This document shows positions 1 to 7,688 of a DNA stretch of 16,650 nucleotides, piece after piece. Position 1 is the stretch's first letter, and every line of letters starts with the position of its first letter. The stretch is from assembly GCA_027023665.1 (NCBI GenBank), contig JALVUY010000054.1:1-16650 (forward strand), written 5' to 3'. Position numbers and translations under genes: made by a program. The notes beneath the pieces were generated by a model. It had not been told where the DNA came from, searched no databases, and worked only from the letters and a program-made list of their open reading frames with translations. This DNA is from Methanocaldococcaceae archaeon. GTDB taxonomy: Archaea > AGJL01 > Methanococci > Methanococcales > Methanocaldococcaceae.

Positions 1-1088
1 AATATTTTTAATGCAATTTCTTTTGCTTGATCTCTCTTTTCCTCTAATTCTTTTAAAAATTCTACGACTTTTTCATAAGCCATTTTTTTACACTTTCCAC
101 ATGTTAATTCTCCACTTTTGCATTTTCTATAAATTTCTAAAAGTTCATTATCATCTAAAATTAAGTGGTATAAAAATAATTCATAAATAACACATTCTTC
201 AGGAACTCCACCGTATTTTTTGTGCTCCTCTAAAGTTTTTCTACCGCCAGTTTTAGCTGAAAATATTTTCTTTTTAACAGTTTTTTCATCATCAGTTAAA
301 AATATTGCAGTTTCTGGCTTTGAAGAACTCATTTTTCCTCCTAATAATCCAGTCATAAATCTATGATAGGTTGAGGAGGGAGGAATAAATTTAAATTCTT
401 TGGCTCTGTTGGCTATATCCCTTGTTAATCTAATGTGTGGATCTTGATCAATCCCTACTGGAACTACAACTGGTTTTGGTTCTGGATTTAAATTTTCGTC
501 GAGTTGAGGATGTAGTATATCTGCAACTTGAACTATTGGAGCAATTACATGTCCTATATTTGTCTCTCCTTTAAATCCATAAATTGCACTCATTTCGCTC
601 CAATTTGTTTTTTTAGATAAAATTAAAGCCAAATCTTTAACTTTTTGATATTTTGACTGTAAATATACATTTATTTTTTCTGGATCTAATCCAAGAGCTA
701 TGTAGTTGGTTATATATTCATTTAAAGCAAGTTCTTTAGTTTTTTCAAAGCTCATGTTTCTTGCCCAGTATGCCTCTAAGTCTGCTATAGGAATATTTAT
801 ATTGTCAGTGTATTTTTGATAATATTTTAATAAATCAACGACCATCTTATGCCCAAAGTGCATTTTTCCAGAGGGCATCATTCCACTAACTACAGCAAAC
901 TCTTTATTATTTTTTATAGATTCCACTATTTTGTCAAAATCTCTATGTCCGAGTATAATATTTCTCCTAAAAAAATGATGTTCATCTTTTAAATCTTTTA
1001 AAATATCTTCTATTGGTTTTATTCCAAACTGTTCCATTGTTTTTCTATAATCTATAACTGATGGTGTCTCCCATGGTGTTAATTCCAT
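1..1088 (-). CDS. trpS: Tryptophanyl-tRNA synthetase, 3' end beyond the window
   Basis: Charges tRNA-Trp with tryptophan in the cytoplasm (class I aminoacyl-tRNA synthetase). The frame is open from the ATG at 1088-1086 to the window edge, giving 362 codons with no stop. The family is about 370-380 residues in archaea, so only a short C-terminal tail is missing. The HIGH signature appears as MHFGH near residues 76-80, after SGMMPSGK. The KMSSS loop is at about residues 252-256, preceded by GLLGG. PVGIDQDPH near 210-218 is typical of archaeal TrpS. The start is fixed by GGTGGG (1098-1093, minus) four bases upstream. Cysteines in CGKCKK near the C-terminal part resemble a partial metal-binding pair. 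The gene lies downstream of the marker 3 gene in the same direction, with a 134-nt gap that probably holds its own promoter. Identity is very secure. Confidence 0.96.
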   Translation of the reverse strand, partial: MELTPWETPSVIDYRKTMEQFGIKPIEDILKDLKDEHHFFRRNIILGHRDFDKIVESIKNNKEFAVVSGMMPSGKMHFGHKMVVDLLKYYQKYTDNINIPIADLEAYWARNMSFEKTKELALNEYITNYIALGLDPEKINVYLQSKYQKVKDLALILSKKTNWSEMSAIYGFKGETNIGHVIAPIVQVADILHPQLDENLNPEPKPVVVPVGIDQDPHIRLTRDIANRAKEFKFIPPSSTYHRFMTGLLGGKMSSSKPETAIFLTDDEKTVKKKIFSAKTGGRKTLEEHKKYGGVPEECVIYELFLYHLILDDNELLEIYRKCKSGELTCGKCKKMAYEKVVEFLKELEEKRDQAKEIALKI

Positions 1089-1185
1089 ACATCCCACCTT
1101 TTGTTTTCTAACTAATTAAGAATTATTAGATTAAAAACTCATAAAAATAGTTTAATTAAAATAAGACTTAAAAACTTAAAATGAA

Positions 1186-1198
1186 ATTATATGCTAAT
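1186..1198 (-). promoter_or_regulatory. Possible TATA box for trpS
   Basis: On the minus strand this reads GCATATAATTTC, a fair archaeal TATA box. It lies about 100 nt upstream of the trpS ATG, which would give a leader of roughly 75 nt. The whole gap (1089-1222) is so AT-rich that other TATA-like strings (for example around 1120-1135) are equally possible. This is a weak call. Confidence 0.25.
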
Positions 1199-1222
1199 AA
1201 GCAAAAAAATTTAGATGTTATT

Positions 1223-2719
1223 CTACTTTTTTAATAGTATATAAACATCTTCTCCATGTTTAACATTTTTTAAATACTCGGCATTTTCAACGATTCTTCC
1301 AACAATGTTGGTTTTTTCAAAACTTTCTCCAGTAGGTCCAAATCTTTCACTGTCATTGAATCTAACCCCTATCATCCCTTTGTATCTACTAACCATATTA
1401 GTTACTCCAATGTAGTATTTTTCAACTTTTTCTTTTGGAGTATTTTCTGGCAATAAACCTTTTGCATAGTCAGGATTTCCTTTAAACATAATAACATCTT
1501 TGTGTTTGAAATAAACATGTAGTTTTCCTACTCTCTTAGTAGTTAATCCAGTAGTCTTTCTGAAATACCATGTAGTTATTGGAGCCTTATCTTCAAACAA
1601 TTCTATTACTACTATCTTGTTTTTATTTAACCCAGTGATTTTAACTTTTTTCTTTTTTAATATATCCAAAGTATATTCCGGCTCTTGCTCTACTACAATA
1701 GCATTTTCTAAGTCACCCTCTTTTTCTACCTCTATATTATACTTTTTAAACAATTCCTCTGCCTCATCTATGGTTAAACCAATAGCACATAACCTTTCAG
1801 GTATAGTTTTTACTGACAAAATTCCAGAGTCTGAGAAGTCTATAAGCTCAATCCCCTCCTTCACTCTTCCTACAACTGTATGAGATAGAGAGGAGCTTCT
1901 ACTCTCTCTATAAATATAAACTTTCCCTACACCAACTCCATAATTCCTTACAGTTATAGCTCCTCTATATCTGTCTATTAAACTACCCTCTTCAATTTTT
2001 AAGGTTTGTAATCTACAATCTGCGGCATAAGTGTTAGTATTTTCAGAAATTTCAAATATTCCATCTTCCATAAGTGCCAAACAGTGCTCAACTGCTGAGG
2101 GAGTTCCATCAAATTCTGCAATGAAGTAAGTATAAATTTTCCAACCATCTTCCAACTTTGTATTTAAATCTGTTGTTACAAAGTAATCAACTGCCTCTTT
2201 TTCCTCTCTAATTGGCTCTATATCAATAATTTCATCTCCAATATTTAGTTTATCAATAACCCACTTACCTCCAACAACAATTCCAATTTTTGGATCCTTT
2301 AATCCATAAACCGCATCTCCTCTTCTCTTAACAAATACTATATGACCCTCATCTTTATCCAAACCAGATATACTCAATACAACATCCCACTTTTTAAATT
2401 CTTTTGGTTCAGTTGAAATTTCTAAATCAATTCTTGTAGAACCAAATGCCACATCTATTCCACTAACCCATCTAAGTTTTTTTACGAAGTTTTTATAATT
2501 ATTTATGAAAAATTTGGCAGTTTCGTTATTTTCAGTTATCGCAATTGTTATATTTCCCTTGGTAGTTTTAATTAAGAACTTTTTGGGAATTTTTTCAGCT
2601 TCTTTTTTAACTCCTTTTATTATAACAATATTTGCCCCTTCTTTGTAATACTCATCCTTTATAACATCTTTTAAAGTTTCTCCTACTTTTTCTTTTCCAT
2701 TAACTATAACCTTAGCCAT
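1223..2719 (-). CDS. mmp3: Methanogenesis marker protein 3 (UPF0288 family)
   Basis: Recognised as the UPF0288 / methanogenesis marker 3 family, present across methanogens. Its biochemical role is not settled; published work links marker proteins of this group to methyl-coenzyme M reductase assembly or activation. The 498-residue protein starts with a small beta-rich segment ([16 protein letters not shown]). Two stretches resemble the opening strands of cyclophilin-type prolyl isomerases: about residues 49-75 ([11 protein letters not shown]) and 367-390 ([11 protein letters not shown]). Between them, about residues 312-363, lies a PASTA-like segment with the pattern [12 protein letters not shown]...VVEQEP. 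There are no membrane segments. The start is fixed by GGTGAAACC just before the ATG. It probably has its own promoter (TTTAAATAA on the minus strand near 2748-2757). It lies between cofA and trpS on the same strand. Family call is confident; function is open. Confidence 0.88.
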   Translation of the reverse strand: MAKVIVNGKEKVGETLKDVIKDEYYKEGANIVIIKGVKKEAEKIPKKFLIKTTKGNITIAITENNETAKFFINNYKNFVKKLRWVSGIDVAFGSTRIDLEISTEPKEFKKWDVVLSISGLDKDEGHIVFVKRRGDAVYGLKDPKIGIVVGGKWVIDKLNIGDEIIDIEPIREEKEAVDYFVTTDLNTKLEDGWKIYTYFIAEFDGTPSAVEHCLALMEDGIFEISENTNTYAADCRLQTLKIEEGSLIDRYRGAITVRNYGVGVGKVYIYRESRSSSLSHTVVGRVKEGIELIDFSDSGILSVKTIPERLCAIGLTIDEAEELFKKYNIEVEKEGDLENAIVVEQEPEYTLDILKKKKVKITGLNKNKIVVIELFEDKAPITTWYFRKTTGLTTKRVGKLHVYFKHKDVIMFKGNPDYAKGLLPENTPKEKVEKYYIGVTNMVSRYKGMIGVRFNDSERFGPTGESFEKTNIVGRIVENAEYLKNVKHGEDVYILLKK

Positions 2720-2734
2720 GGTTTCACCATAATC

Positions 2735-2757
2735 ATTAAGATTAAGAAATTATTTAA
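2735..2757 (-). promoter_or_regulatory. Promoter and possible operator of the marker 3 gene
   Basis: Read on the minus strand, a TATA-like TTTAAATAA (2757-2748) is followed by TCTTAATCTTAAT (2747-2735), a near-direct repeat of CTTAAT. The ATG follows 15 nt later at 2719. The same 13-mer, in the same orientation, lies upstream of the radical SAM gene (12347-12335). If the TATA box is real, the 13-mer would sit between it and the transcription start, a common place for a repressor site. The regulatory role is inferred. Confidence 0.35.
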
Positions 2758-2833
2758 AAAAAGTATTTGTTTTTACCTCTCATAAATATTCAATACCTAA
2801 TATACAGTTAAGTAAAATAAGTACTATAAAGTT

Positions 2834-4225
2834 CTATTTTGAAATTACCACAGTTTTTATTTCACTCATATCTTCCATTGCATATTTAATTCCTTCCCTA
2901 CCCAACCCACTTTTCTTAATTCCTCCAAATGGCATATTATCCTGCCTAAATAGTGATGAGTCATTTATCATAACTCCTCCATACTCTAAGTTTTCAGCAA
3001 AGTATACTGCCTTATTAATATCTTTAGTAAATACTGCTGAATGTAATCCATATTCTGTACTGTTGGCTATATCTATCATCTCCTCCTCCTTAGCTCTAAT
3101 TATTGGAATTACAGGAGCAAAGGTTTCAGTTTTGCATAAGATATTGTCTTTATCAACCTCTAATATTGTTGGATAAAATACTGCTTTCTCTCTTTTACCT
3201 CCTAATAATAGTTTTCCTCCTTCATCTATAGATTTTTTAACAATTTCCTCAACCCACTCTGCATGCTCTAAACTAATCAATGGACCTACATCAGTTTTTT
3301 CATCTAATGGATTACCTACATTAAGCTCTTTAGCCTTATTTACAAACATCTCTATAAATTTGTCAGATATACTTTCATCAACTATAATCATTCCAACTGA
3401 AATACAAATTTGCCCAGCGTAGATAAAACTTCCTTTAATTAACGAATCAACTGCCTTTTTTAAATCAGCATCCTTTAAAACGATGTTTGGATTAACTCCT
3501 CCCAACTCTAAGGTAATTTTTTTAAAACCTGCCTTTTTAGTTATTAATTCCCCAACTTTAACACTTCCAGTAAATGAAATCATATTAACCTTTTCATTGA
3601 CTACAATTTCATCTCCAACAATCTCTCCATTACCAGTAAGTAAATTATAAACCCCCAAAGGCACTTTATACTTTTTTAAAGCGTTTTCTATTATCTTGGC
3701 TAACTCTATACAAACAAGAGGAGCTTTTGGTGAAGGATGATGAAGAATAACATTTCCTGTGGCAATTGCTGGAGCTATCTTATGCGCTGATAAATTTAAA
3801 GGGAAGTTAAATGGTGTTATCGCTCCAACTATACCAACAGGTTGTCTTAAAGTAAAAATTAACTTATCATCTGAAGGAATTACTTCATTTCTAAACTCTT
3901 TAACATAAAAAGCCGCTGATTTAAAGGTTCCTATACATCTTTCAACCTCAACTCTTGCCTGTTTTATTGGCTTTCCTGCATCAATAGCTAATATTTTAGC
4001 AAGTTCTTCTTTTTTTTCTTTAATTTGTTTAGCAATATTCATTAAAATGTTGTATCTCTTAGTAATGGAAAGATTTTTCATAACATCTTTATATTTCTCA
4101 GCAATATCTATTGCTTCCTTAACTTCCTCTCTACTCAATGCAGGAATCTTTTTAATAACCTCTAAAGTGTATGGATTTATAACTTCTAAATCCTCTCTGT
4201 CTATCCACTTTCCATCTATAAACAT
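2834..4225 (-). CDS. cofA: Lactaldehyde dehydrogenase (CofA) for coenzyme F420 synthesis
   Basis: NAD-linked aldehyde dehydrogenase that oxidises lactaldehyde to L-lactate, the precursor of the phospholactate part of F420. The assignment follows the characterised M. jannaschii enzyme, which this protein resembles in length (463 residues) and motifs. Family landmarks visible: PFNFP at about 138-142 (the active-site Asn140), FTGSVKVGE at 218-226, ELGGVNPN with the general base Glu240, and the nucleophile Cys274 in AGQICIS. Near residue 163 the usual lysine-proline motif of the cofactor pocket is replaced: it reads LHHPSPKAP. The start is supported by GGTGAAAATTT before the ATG. The gene runs divergently from RuBisCO and is followed by the marker 3 gene with a 114-nt gap. 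Aldehyde dehydrogenase identity is certain; the precise substrate rests on orthology. Confidence 0.9.
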   Translation of the reverse strand: MFIDGKWIDREDLEVINPYTLEVIKKIPALSREEVKEAIDIAEKYKDVMKNLSITKRYNILMNIAKQIKEKKEELAKILAIDAGKPIKQARVEVERCIGTFKSAAFYVKEFRNEVIPSDDKLIFTLRQPVGIVGAITPFNFPLNLSAHKIAPAIATGNVILHHPSPKAPLVCIELAKIIENALKKYKVPLGVYNLLTGNGEIVGDEIVVNEKVNMISFTGSVKVGELITKKAGFKKITLELGGVNPNIVLKDADLKKAVDSLIKGSFIYAGQICISVGMIIVDESISDKFIEMFVNKAKELNVGNPLDEKTDVGPLISLEHAEWVEEIVKKSIDEGGKLLLGGKREKAVFYPTILEVDKDNILCKTETFAPVIPIIRAKEEEMIDIANSTEYGLHSAVFTKDINKAVYFAENLEYGGVMINDSSLFRQDNMPFGGIKKSGLGREGIKYAMEDMSEIKTVVISK

Positions 4226-4322
4226 AAATTTTCACCATTAAGGGTTTAACTAAATCTATTTATATAATGAACTAATACTTAAAATTATATGATTAATTAA
4301 AAATTAATGTGGGGGTATTACA
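4226..4322. promoter_or_regulatory. Divergent promoter region, cofA and RuBisCO
   Basis: This 97-nt AT-rich gap separates divergent starts. TTATATAAA on the minus strand (4267-4257 region) is a good TATA box for cofA, about 35 nt upstream of its ATG. For RuBisCO, either the same symmetric box read on the plus strand (TTTATATAA) or AATTATATG near 4283-4291 could serve. The plus-strand ribosome-binding site is the GTGGGGG run just before 4323. Which box drives which gene cannot be settled by reading. Confidence 0.5.
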
Positions 4323-5600
4323 ATGGATTATATAAACTTAGAATATGTTCCTACAGAGGATGATTTGTTATCTTGTATGATAATTAAAGGAGATAACCTA
4401 AAAAAATTAGCAAATGAAATTGCTGGAGAAAGTTCTATTGGGACTTGGACTAAAGTTCAAACAATGAAAAGCGAAATTTATGAAAAATTAAAACCAAATG
4501 TATATGAAATTAAAGAGTTAAAAGAAGAAAATGGATATAAAGTAGGATTAGTAAAAATTGCATATCCATTGTATGATTTTGAAATAAACAACATGCCTGG
4601 TGTCTTAGCAGGAATTGCTGGAAATATATTTGGAATGAAGATTGCTAAGGGTTTAAGGATATTAGATTATAGATTTCCAAAAAAGTTTGTTGAAGAATAT
4701 AAGGGACCAAGGTATGGAATTGAAGGGGTTAGAGAAACTTTAAAGATTAAAGAAAGACCATTATTGGGAACTATAGTTAAGCCAAAGGTTGGTTTAAAAA
4801 CTGAAGAACATGCTAAAGTAGCTTATGATGCATGGATTGGGGGAGTTGATCTCGTTAAAGATGATGAAAATTTAACCTCTCAGGAATTTAATAAGTTTGA
4901 AGATAGAGTTTATAAAACCTTAGAGATGAGAGATAAGGCAGAGGAAGAGACTGGAGAAAGGAAGGCATATATGCCAAATATAACTGCTCCATATAGAGAA
5001 ATGATAAGAAGGGCTGAAATATGTGAAGATGCTGGTAGTGAGTATGTTATGGTAGATGTGGTAGTTACTGGATTTTCAGCAGTTCAGTCATTTAGAGAGG
5101 AAGACTTTAACTTTATAATACACGGACATAGGGCAATGCATGCGGCAATTACAAGGAGTAAGGATTTTGGAATTTCAATGCTCGTATTAGCTAAAATATA
5201 TAGATTGTTAGGAGTTGATCAACTACATATAGGAACTGTTGTTGGAAAGATGGAGGGAGGGGAAAAGGAAGTTAAGGCAATAAGAGATGAAATAATTTAT
5301 AATGAAGTTAAAAAAGATGATGAAAATATATTCTTTGATCAGGATTGGGTAGATATAAAACCAATGTTTCCAGTGTCTTCTGGTGGAGTTCATCCAAGAT
5401 TAGTTCCTAAGATAGTTAAAATTTTAGGCAAAGATTTGATTATTCAGGCAGGGGGAGGAATTCACGGACATCCAGATGGAACAGTTGCTGGGGCCACGGC
5501 AATGAGGGCGGCAATTGAGGCAGTAATGGAAAATAAACCATTGGAAGAGAAGGCTGAGGAAGTTCCAGAACTAAAAAAAGCATTAGAACATTGGAAATAA
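4323..5600 (+). CDS. rbcL: Ribulose-1,5-bisphosphate carboxylase, archaeal form III
   Basis: Carboxylates ribulose-1,5-bisphosphate to two 3-phosphoglycerates. In archaea, form III works in AMP/nucleoside salvage and in pentose-bisphosphate pathways rather than a classical Calvin cycle. At 425 residues it has the family's usual length. All catalytic signatures are present: TIVKPKVG with Lys153/Lys155, GGVDLVKDDEN with the carbamylated Lys179 and metal ligands Asp181/Glu182, HGHR with His269/Arg270, HIGT with His302, VGKMEG with loop-6 Lys309, SSGG at 352-355 and the phosphate-binding GGGIHGHPDG near 377-386. No small-subunit gene is seen, as expected for form III. The start follows a G-rich site (GGGGG at 4312-4316). 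The gene is convergent with the methyltransferase gene, with 20 nt between stops. It is probably a single-gene transcript. AMP phosphorylase and ribose-1,5-bisphosphate isomerase genes are not in the window. Confidence 0.97.
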   Translation: MDYINLEYVPTEDDLLSCMIIKGDNLKKLANEIAGESSIGTWTKVQTMKSEIYEKLKPNVYEIKELKEENGYKVGLVKIAYPLYDFEINNMPGVLAGIAGNIFGMKIAKGLRILDYRFPKKFVEEYKGPRYGIEGVRETLKIKERPLLGTIVKPKVGLKTEEHAKVAYDAWIGGVDLVKDDENLTSQEFNKFEDRVYKTLEMRDKAEEETGERKAYMPNITAPYREMIRRAEICEDAGSEYVMVDVVVTGFSAVQSFREEDFNFIIHGHRAMHAAITRSKDFGISMLVLAKIYRLLGVDQLHIGTVVGKMEGGEKEVKAIRDEIIYNEVKKDDENIFFDQDWVDIKPMFPVSSGGVHPRLVPKIVKILGKDLIIQAGGGIHGHPDGTVAGATAMRAAIEAVMENKPLEEKAEEVPELKKALEHWK

Positions 5601-5620
5601 ATAATTTTATCCGTATATTT

Positions 5621-6478
5621 TTAAATTTTTCCAGTTTCTTTTTCTTTTGGTATTATAGATACAACTCCTAAAGCCTCTGGAACTCTTTTAACTTTTACAA
5701 ATCCTACTTTTCTTAGTCTATCCATTACTCCCTTCTGTAAATCCTTTCCCCTATATTTTTTCCCGGGATTTCCAACATAATGAAACAATCTACCCCCAGG
5801 TTTTAAAACTCTAAAAATTTCTTTGTAAAATTCTTCACTGTATAGATGTCCTGCCAAACTAAATCTTGGAGGGTCGTGGATAACTACATCAAACTCTTCA
5901 TTATCAAAGGTTTTTATAACATCAAAGGCATCTCCCATTATTATCCTTATGTCTCCTTTAAATAACTCCTCACTGTATGGATTAATTTTAGCCAACTCCA
6001 AAACATTTGGATTTTTTTCTATCGTTATAACCTTTGCTCCTCTTTTATATGCTTCAATTGCCGTATAACCCAAACCCATACAGGTGTCTAAAACCTTCTC
6101 TCCTTTTTTAACTTTTACAGAGTTGATTTTATTTAAAGTATCTTGATATGGATCAACTTCCTTAGTTCTGTGCATTCTTATTCCATTTATTTCAATTGTT
6201 GGAGGAATTGTAGGAACTAACTTATAATAGCCATTATTAGAAATTGCCGCTTTAAAGACATTTCCATCTTTTATAAAGTATATATGTCCCTCATCCTTAG
6301 CAATTTTTTTTAAAATTTCAAAACTAATATCCCCCTCAGGAAATTTAACTATTTCATTTTTTCTATCAATTATTATTTTTTCTTTTTTATCAGTTTTATT
6401 TAAGTCTAAATTTATAAAAAGTTCATCTTCTTTTGAGTTTAAAATTACCTTTGCAATTTTTGAGGTTAAATATTTCAT
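5621..6478 (-). CDS. Archaeal SAM-dependent methyltransferase of unknown target
   Basis: A Rossmann-fold methyltransferase of an archaeal family (I believe COG2521) whose substrate is unknown to me. The 285-residue protein has an N-terminal accessory region (about 1-100) of lysine-rich strands. The SAM-binding motif VLDTCMGLGYTA is at 129-140, an acidic ribose-binding residue at Glu154, and MGDAFDV at 181-187. The motif-IV-like HDPPR at 201-205 recalls the D/N-P-P-Y/F motif of N-methyltransferases, but with Arg in the last place. VLKPGGRL follows at 224-231. The longest frame begins 12 nt upstream with alternative start codons, but these lie within the ribosome-binding site TTTGGTGA, so the ATG at 6478 is chosen. 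The gene is divergent from the HTH-CBS regulator. A nucleic-acid or small-molecule (spermidine-synthase-like) target is possible; I cannot choose. Confidence 0.82.
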   Translation of the reverse strand: MKYLTSKIAKVILNSKEDELFINLDLNKTDKKEKIIIDRKNEIVKFPEGDISFEILKKIAKDEGHIYFIKDGNVFKAAISNNGYYKLVPTIPPTIEINGIRMHRTKEVDPYQDTLNKINSVKVKKGEKVLDTCMGLGYTAIEAYKRGAKVITIEKNPNVLELAKINPYSEELFKGDIRIIMGDAFDVIKTFDNEEFDVVIHDPPRFSLAGHLYSEEFYKEIFRVLKPGGRLFHYVGNPGKKYRGKDLQKGVMDRLRKVGFVKVKRVPEALGVVSIIPKEKETGKI

Positions 6479-6530
6479 AATCTTCACCAAATATTATTCT
6501 CACAAATTTTGATTAAAATCAAATCGATAA

Positions 6531-6546
6531 TTATATATTTATATAG
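6531..6546. promoter_or_regulatory. Symmetric TATA element between methyltransferase and HTH-CBS genes
   Basis: TTATATATTTATATAG reads as a TATA box in both directions. On the plus strand it would place transcription initiation near 6565-6570. On the minus strand it would place it near 6505-6510, about 30 nt before the methyltransferase ATG. It is the only strong TATA-like element in the 139-nt gap. Position relative to both genes fits; actual use is inferred. Confidence 0.5.
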
Positions 6547-6556
6547 TTTCATAATA

Positions 6557-6584
6557 TTTATCATATATGTCAATGATTTATCAT
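6557..6584 (+). promoter_or_regulatory. Direct repeats and palindrome, possible operator of HTH-CBS gene
   Basis: TTTATCAT occurs at 6557-6564 and again at 6577-6584, 20 bp apart, or about two helical turns. The second copy is part of a perfect inverted repeat, ATGAT-TT-ATCAT (6573-6584). A related TTTATAATCAT follows at 6588-6598. The elements lie just downstream of the symmetric TATA box, where a bound protein would block initiation of the regulator's own gene. Autoregulation is an inference from position. Confidence 0.4.
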
Positions 6585-6617
6585 CATTTATAATCATGAA
6601 GAGTTTAGGGGATTTAT

Positions 6618-7517
6618 ATGGAACTAACTGTTATCCAAAGAGAGATTTTACAGGAACTTATAAATCTATATAGAGAAAAAAATAGGCCAATTAAGGGAAC
6701 TGAAATAGCTCTCAGATTAAATAGAAACCCTGGAACTATTAGAAACCAAATGCAGGCATTAAGGGCATTAGATTTAGTTGATGGTGTTCCCGGACCAAAA
6801 GGGGGATATGTCCCTACAAGTAAAGCGTATAGAGCATTAGGTTTGGGAGATGAGGGGGAAATTATAGTTCCAATATACAAAGAAGGAAAAAAAGTTGAAG
6901 GAGTTAAAGTAATAAAGATTGAATTTGATACAGTTACTCACGAAAAATGTTGTTCCTCTAAGATACATATTGAAGGAGATACAAAGCATTTCAACATTGG
7001 AGACATTATAAGAGTTGGACCCACATATCATAATAAAATAATAATAAATGGAAGGGTTATTGGTAGAGATGACATTCATAGAATTTTATTAATTGATGTA
7101 TTGGGAGTTTCAAGTATTCCAAATATTAGAGTTGGAGATGTGGGAATTAAGGAGGTTTATACTGTCTCTCCAGAAAATACTTTAAGAGAGACAGCCAAGT
7201 TATTTGCAGAAAAAAACATTAGTGGGGCTCCTGTTGTAGATGATGATAGATTAGTAGGAATAATCAGTTTGCACGATATTGCTGAAAATATAGATAATGT
7301 AGATAAAAAAGTAGAGGAAGTTATGAACAGAAACGTTATAACAATTCATAAAGATGAAAAGATATATGATGCATTGGTTATTATGAATAAAAACAATGTG
7401 GGTAGATTAGTTATTGTAGATGAAAATGACAAAATCATTGGAATCATAACGAGAACTGATATATTGAAGATTATTAGCGGAAAATTTCCTGAAAATTTCG
7501 TAGTTAATAAAACGTAA
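6618..7517 (+). CDS. HTH transcriptional regulator with paired CBS domains
   Basis: A predicted DNA-binding protein with a ligand-sensing CBS module; CBS pairs commonly bind AMP/ATP or SAM. In this 299-residue protein, residues 1-75 form a winged helix-turn-helix (TEIALRLNRNPGTIRNQMQAL is the recognition region, with PGPKGGYVPT as the wing). Residues 80-165 form a beta-rich middle domain with a Cys111-Cys112 pair followed by histidines, possibly metal- or redox-responsive. Two CBS motifs follow at about 173-225 (SGAPVVDDDRLVGIISLHD) and 233-287 (GRLVIVDENDKIIGIITRTD). The ATG at 6618 follows TTAGGGGAT. It lies between RuBisCO/methyltransferase and pyruvate carboxylase genes, and upstream repeats suggest self-control. 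Domain assignment is firm; target genes and ligand are not visible. Confidence 0.87.
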   Translation: MELTVIQREILQELINLYREKNRPIKGTEIALRLNRNPGTIRNQMQALRALDLVDGVPGPKGGYVPTSKAYRALGLGDEGEIIVPIYKEGKKVEGVKVIKIEFDTVTHEKCCSSKIHIEGDTKHFNIGDIIRVGPTYHNKIIINGRVIGRDDIHRILLIDVLGVSSIPNIRVGDVGIKEVYTVSPENTLRETAKLFAEKNISGAPVVDDDRLVGIISLHDIAENIDNVDKKVEEVMNRNVITIHKDEKIYDALVIMNKNNVGRLVIVDENDKIIGIITRTDILKIISGKFPENFVVNKT

Positions 7518-7533
7518 CTTTCCCTAAGTAAAG

Positions 7534-7562
7534 CATAAATATTATTTCGCCCAATATTTATG
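7534..7562. promoter_or_regulatory. 10-bp inverted repeat downstream of HTH-CBS gene
   Basis: CATAAATATT (7534-7543) and AATATTTATG (7553-7562) are perfect inverted copies separated by nine bases (ATTTCGCCC). It begins 17 nt after the HTH-CBS stop and lies about 127 nt before pycB. It could be an operator, a pair of opposed TATA elements or a transcript-end hairpin. Its weak AT pairing and lack of a following T-run argue against a strong terminator. Confidence 0.4.
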
Positions 7563-7606
7563 TCACGATAAAACTTAATATCAATCACTTTTTAGTCTCT
7601 TCAATT

Positions 7607-7626
7607 TATCAATTTTTGATATAAAT
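7607..7626 (+). promoter_or_regulatory. Promoter of pycB with abutting inverted repeat
   Basis: TATCAA-TTT-TTGATA (7607-7621) is a perfect inverted repeat. Its right arm runs into a TATA-like GATATAAAT (7618-7626). Initiation about 25 nt downstream would leave a leader of roughly 40 nt before the pycB ATG at 7689. The ribosome-binding site is GAGGGAT at 7678-7684. A protein bound to the repeat would cover the BRE/TATA region, so it is a good repressor-site candidate. The role is inferred. Confidence 0.45.
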
Positions 7627-7688
7627 GCCACAAATATTGTTTTCTATTCTATTTTTAAAAATGGATATAGCTATAATGAGGGATAAGA

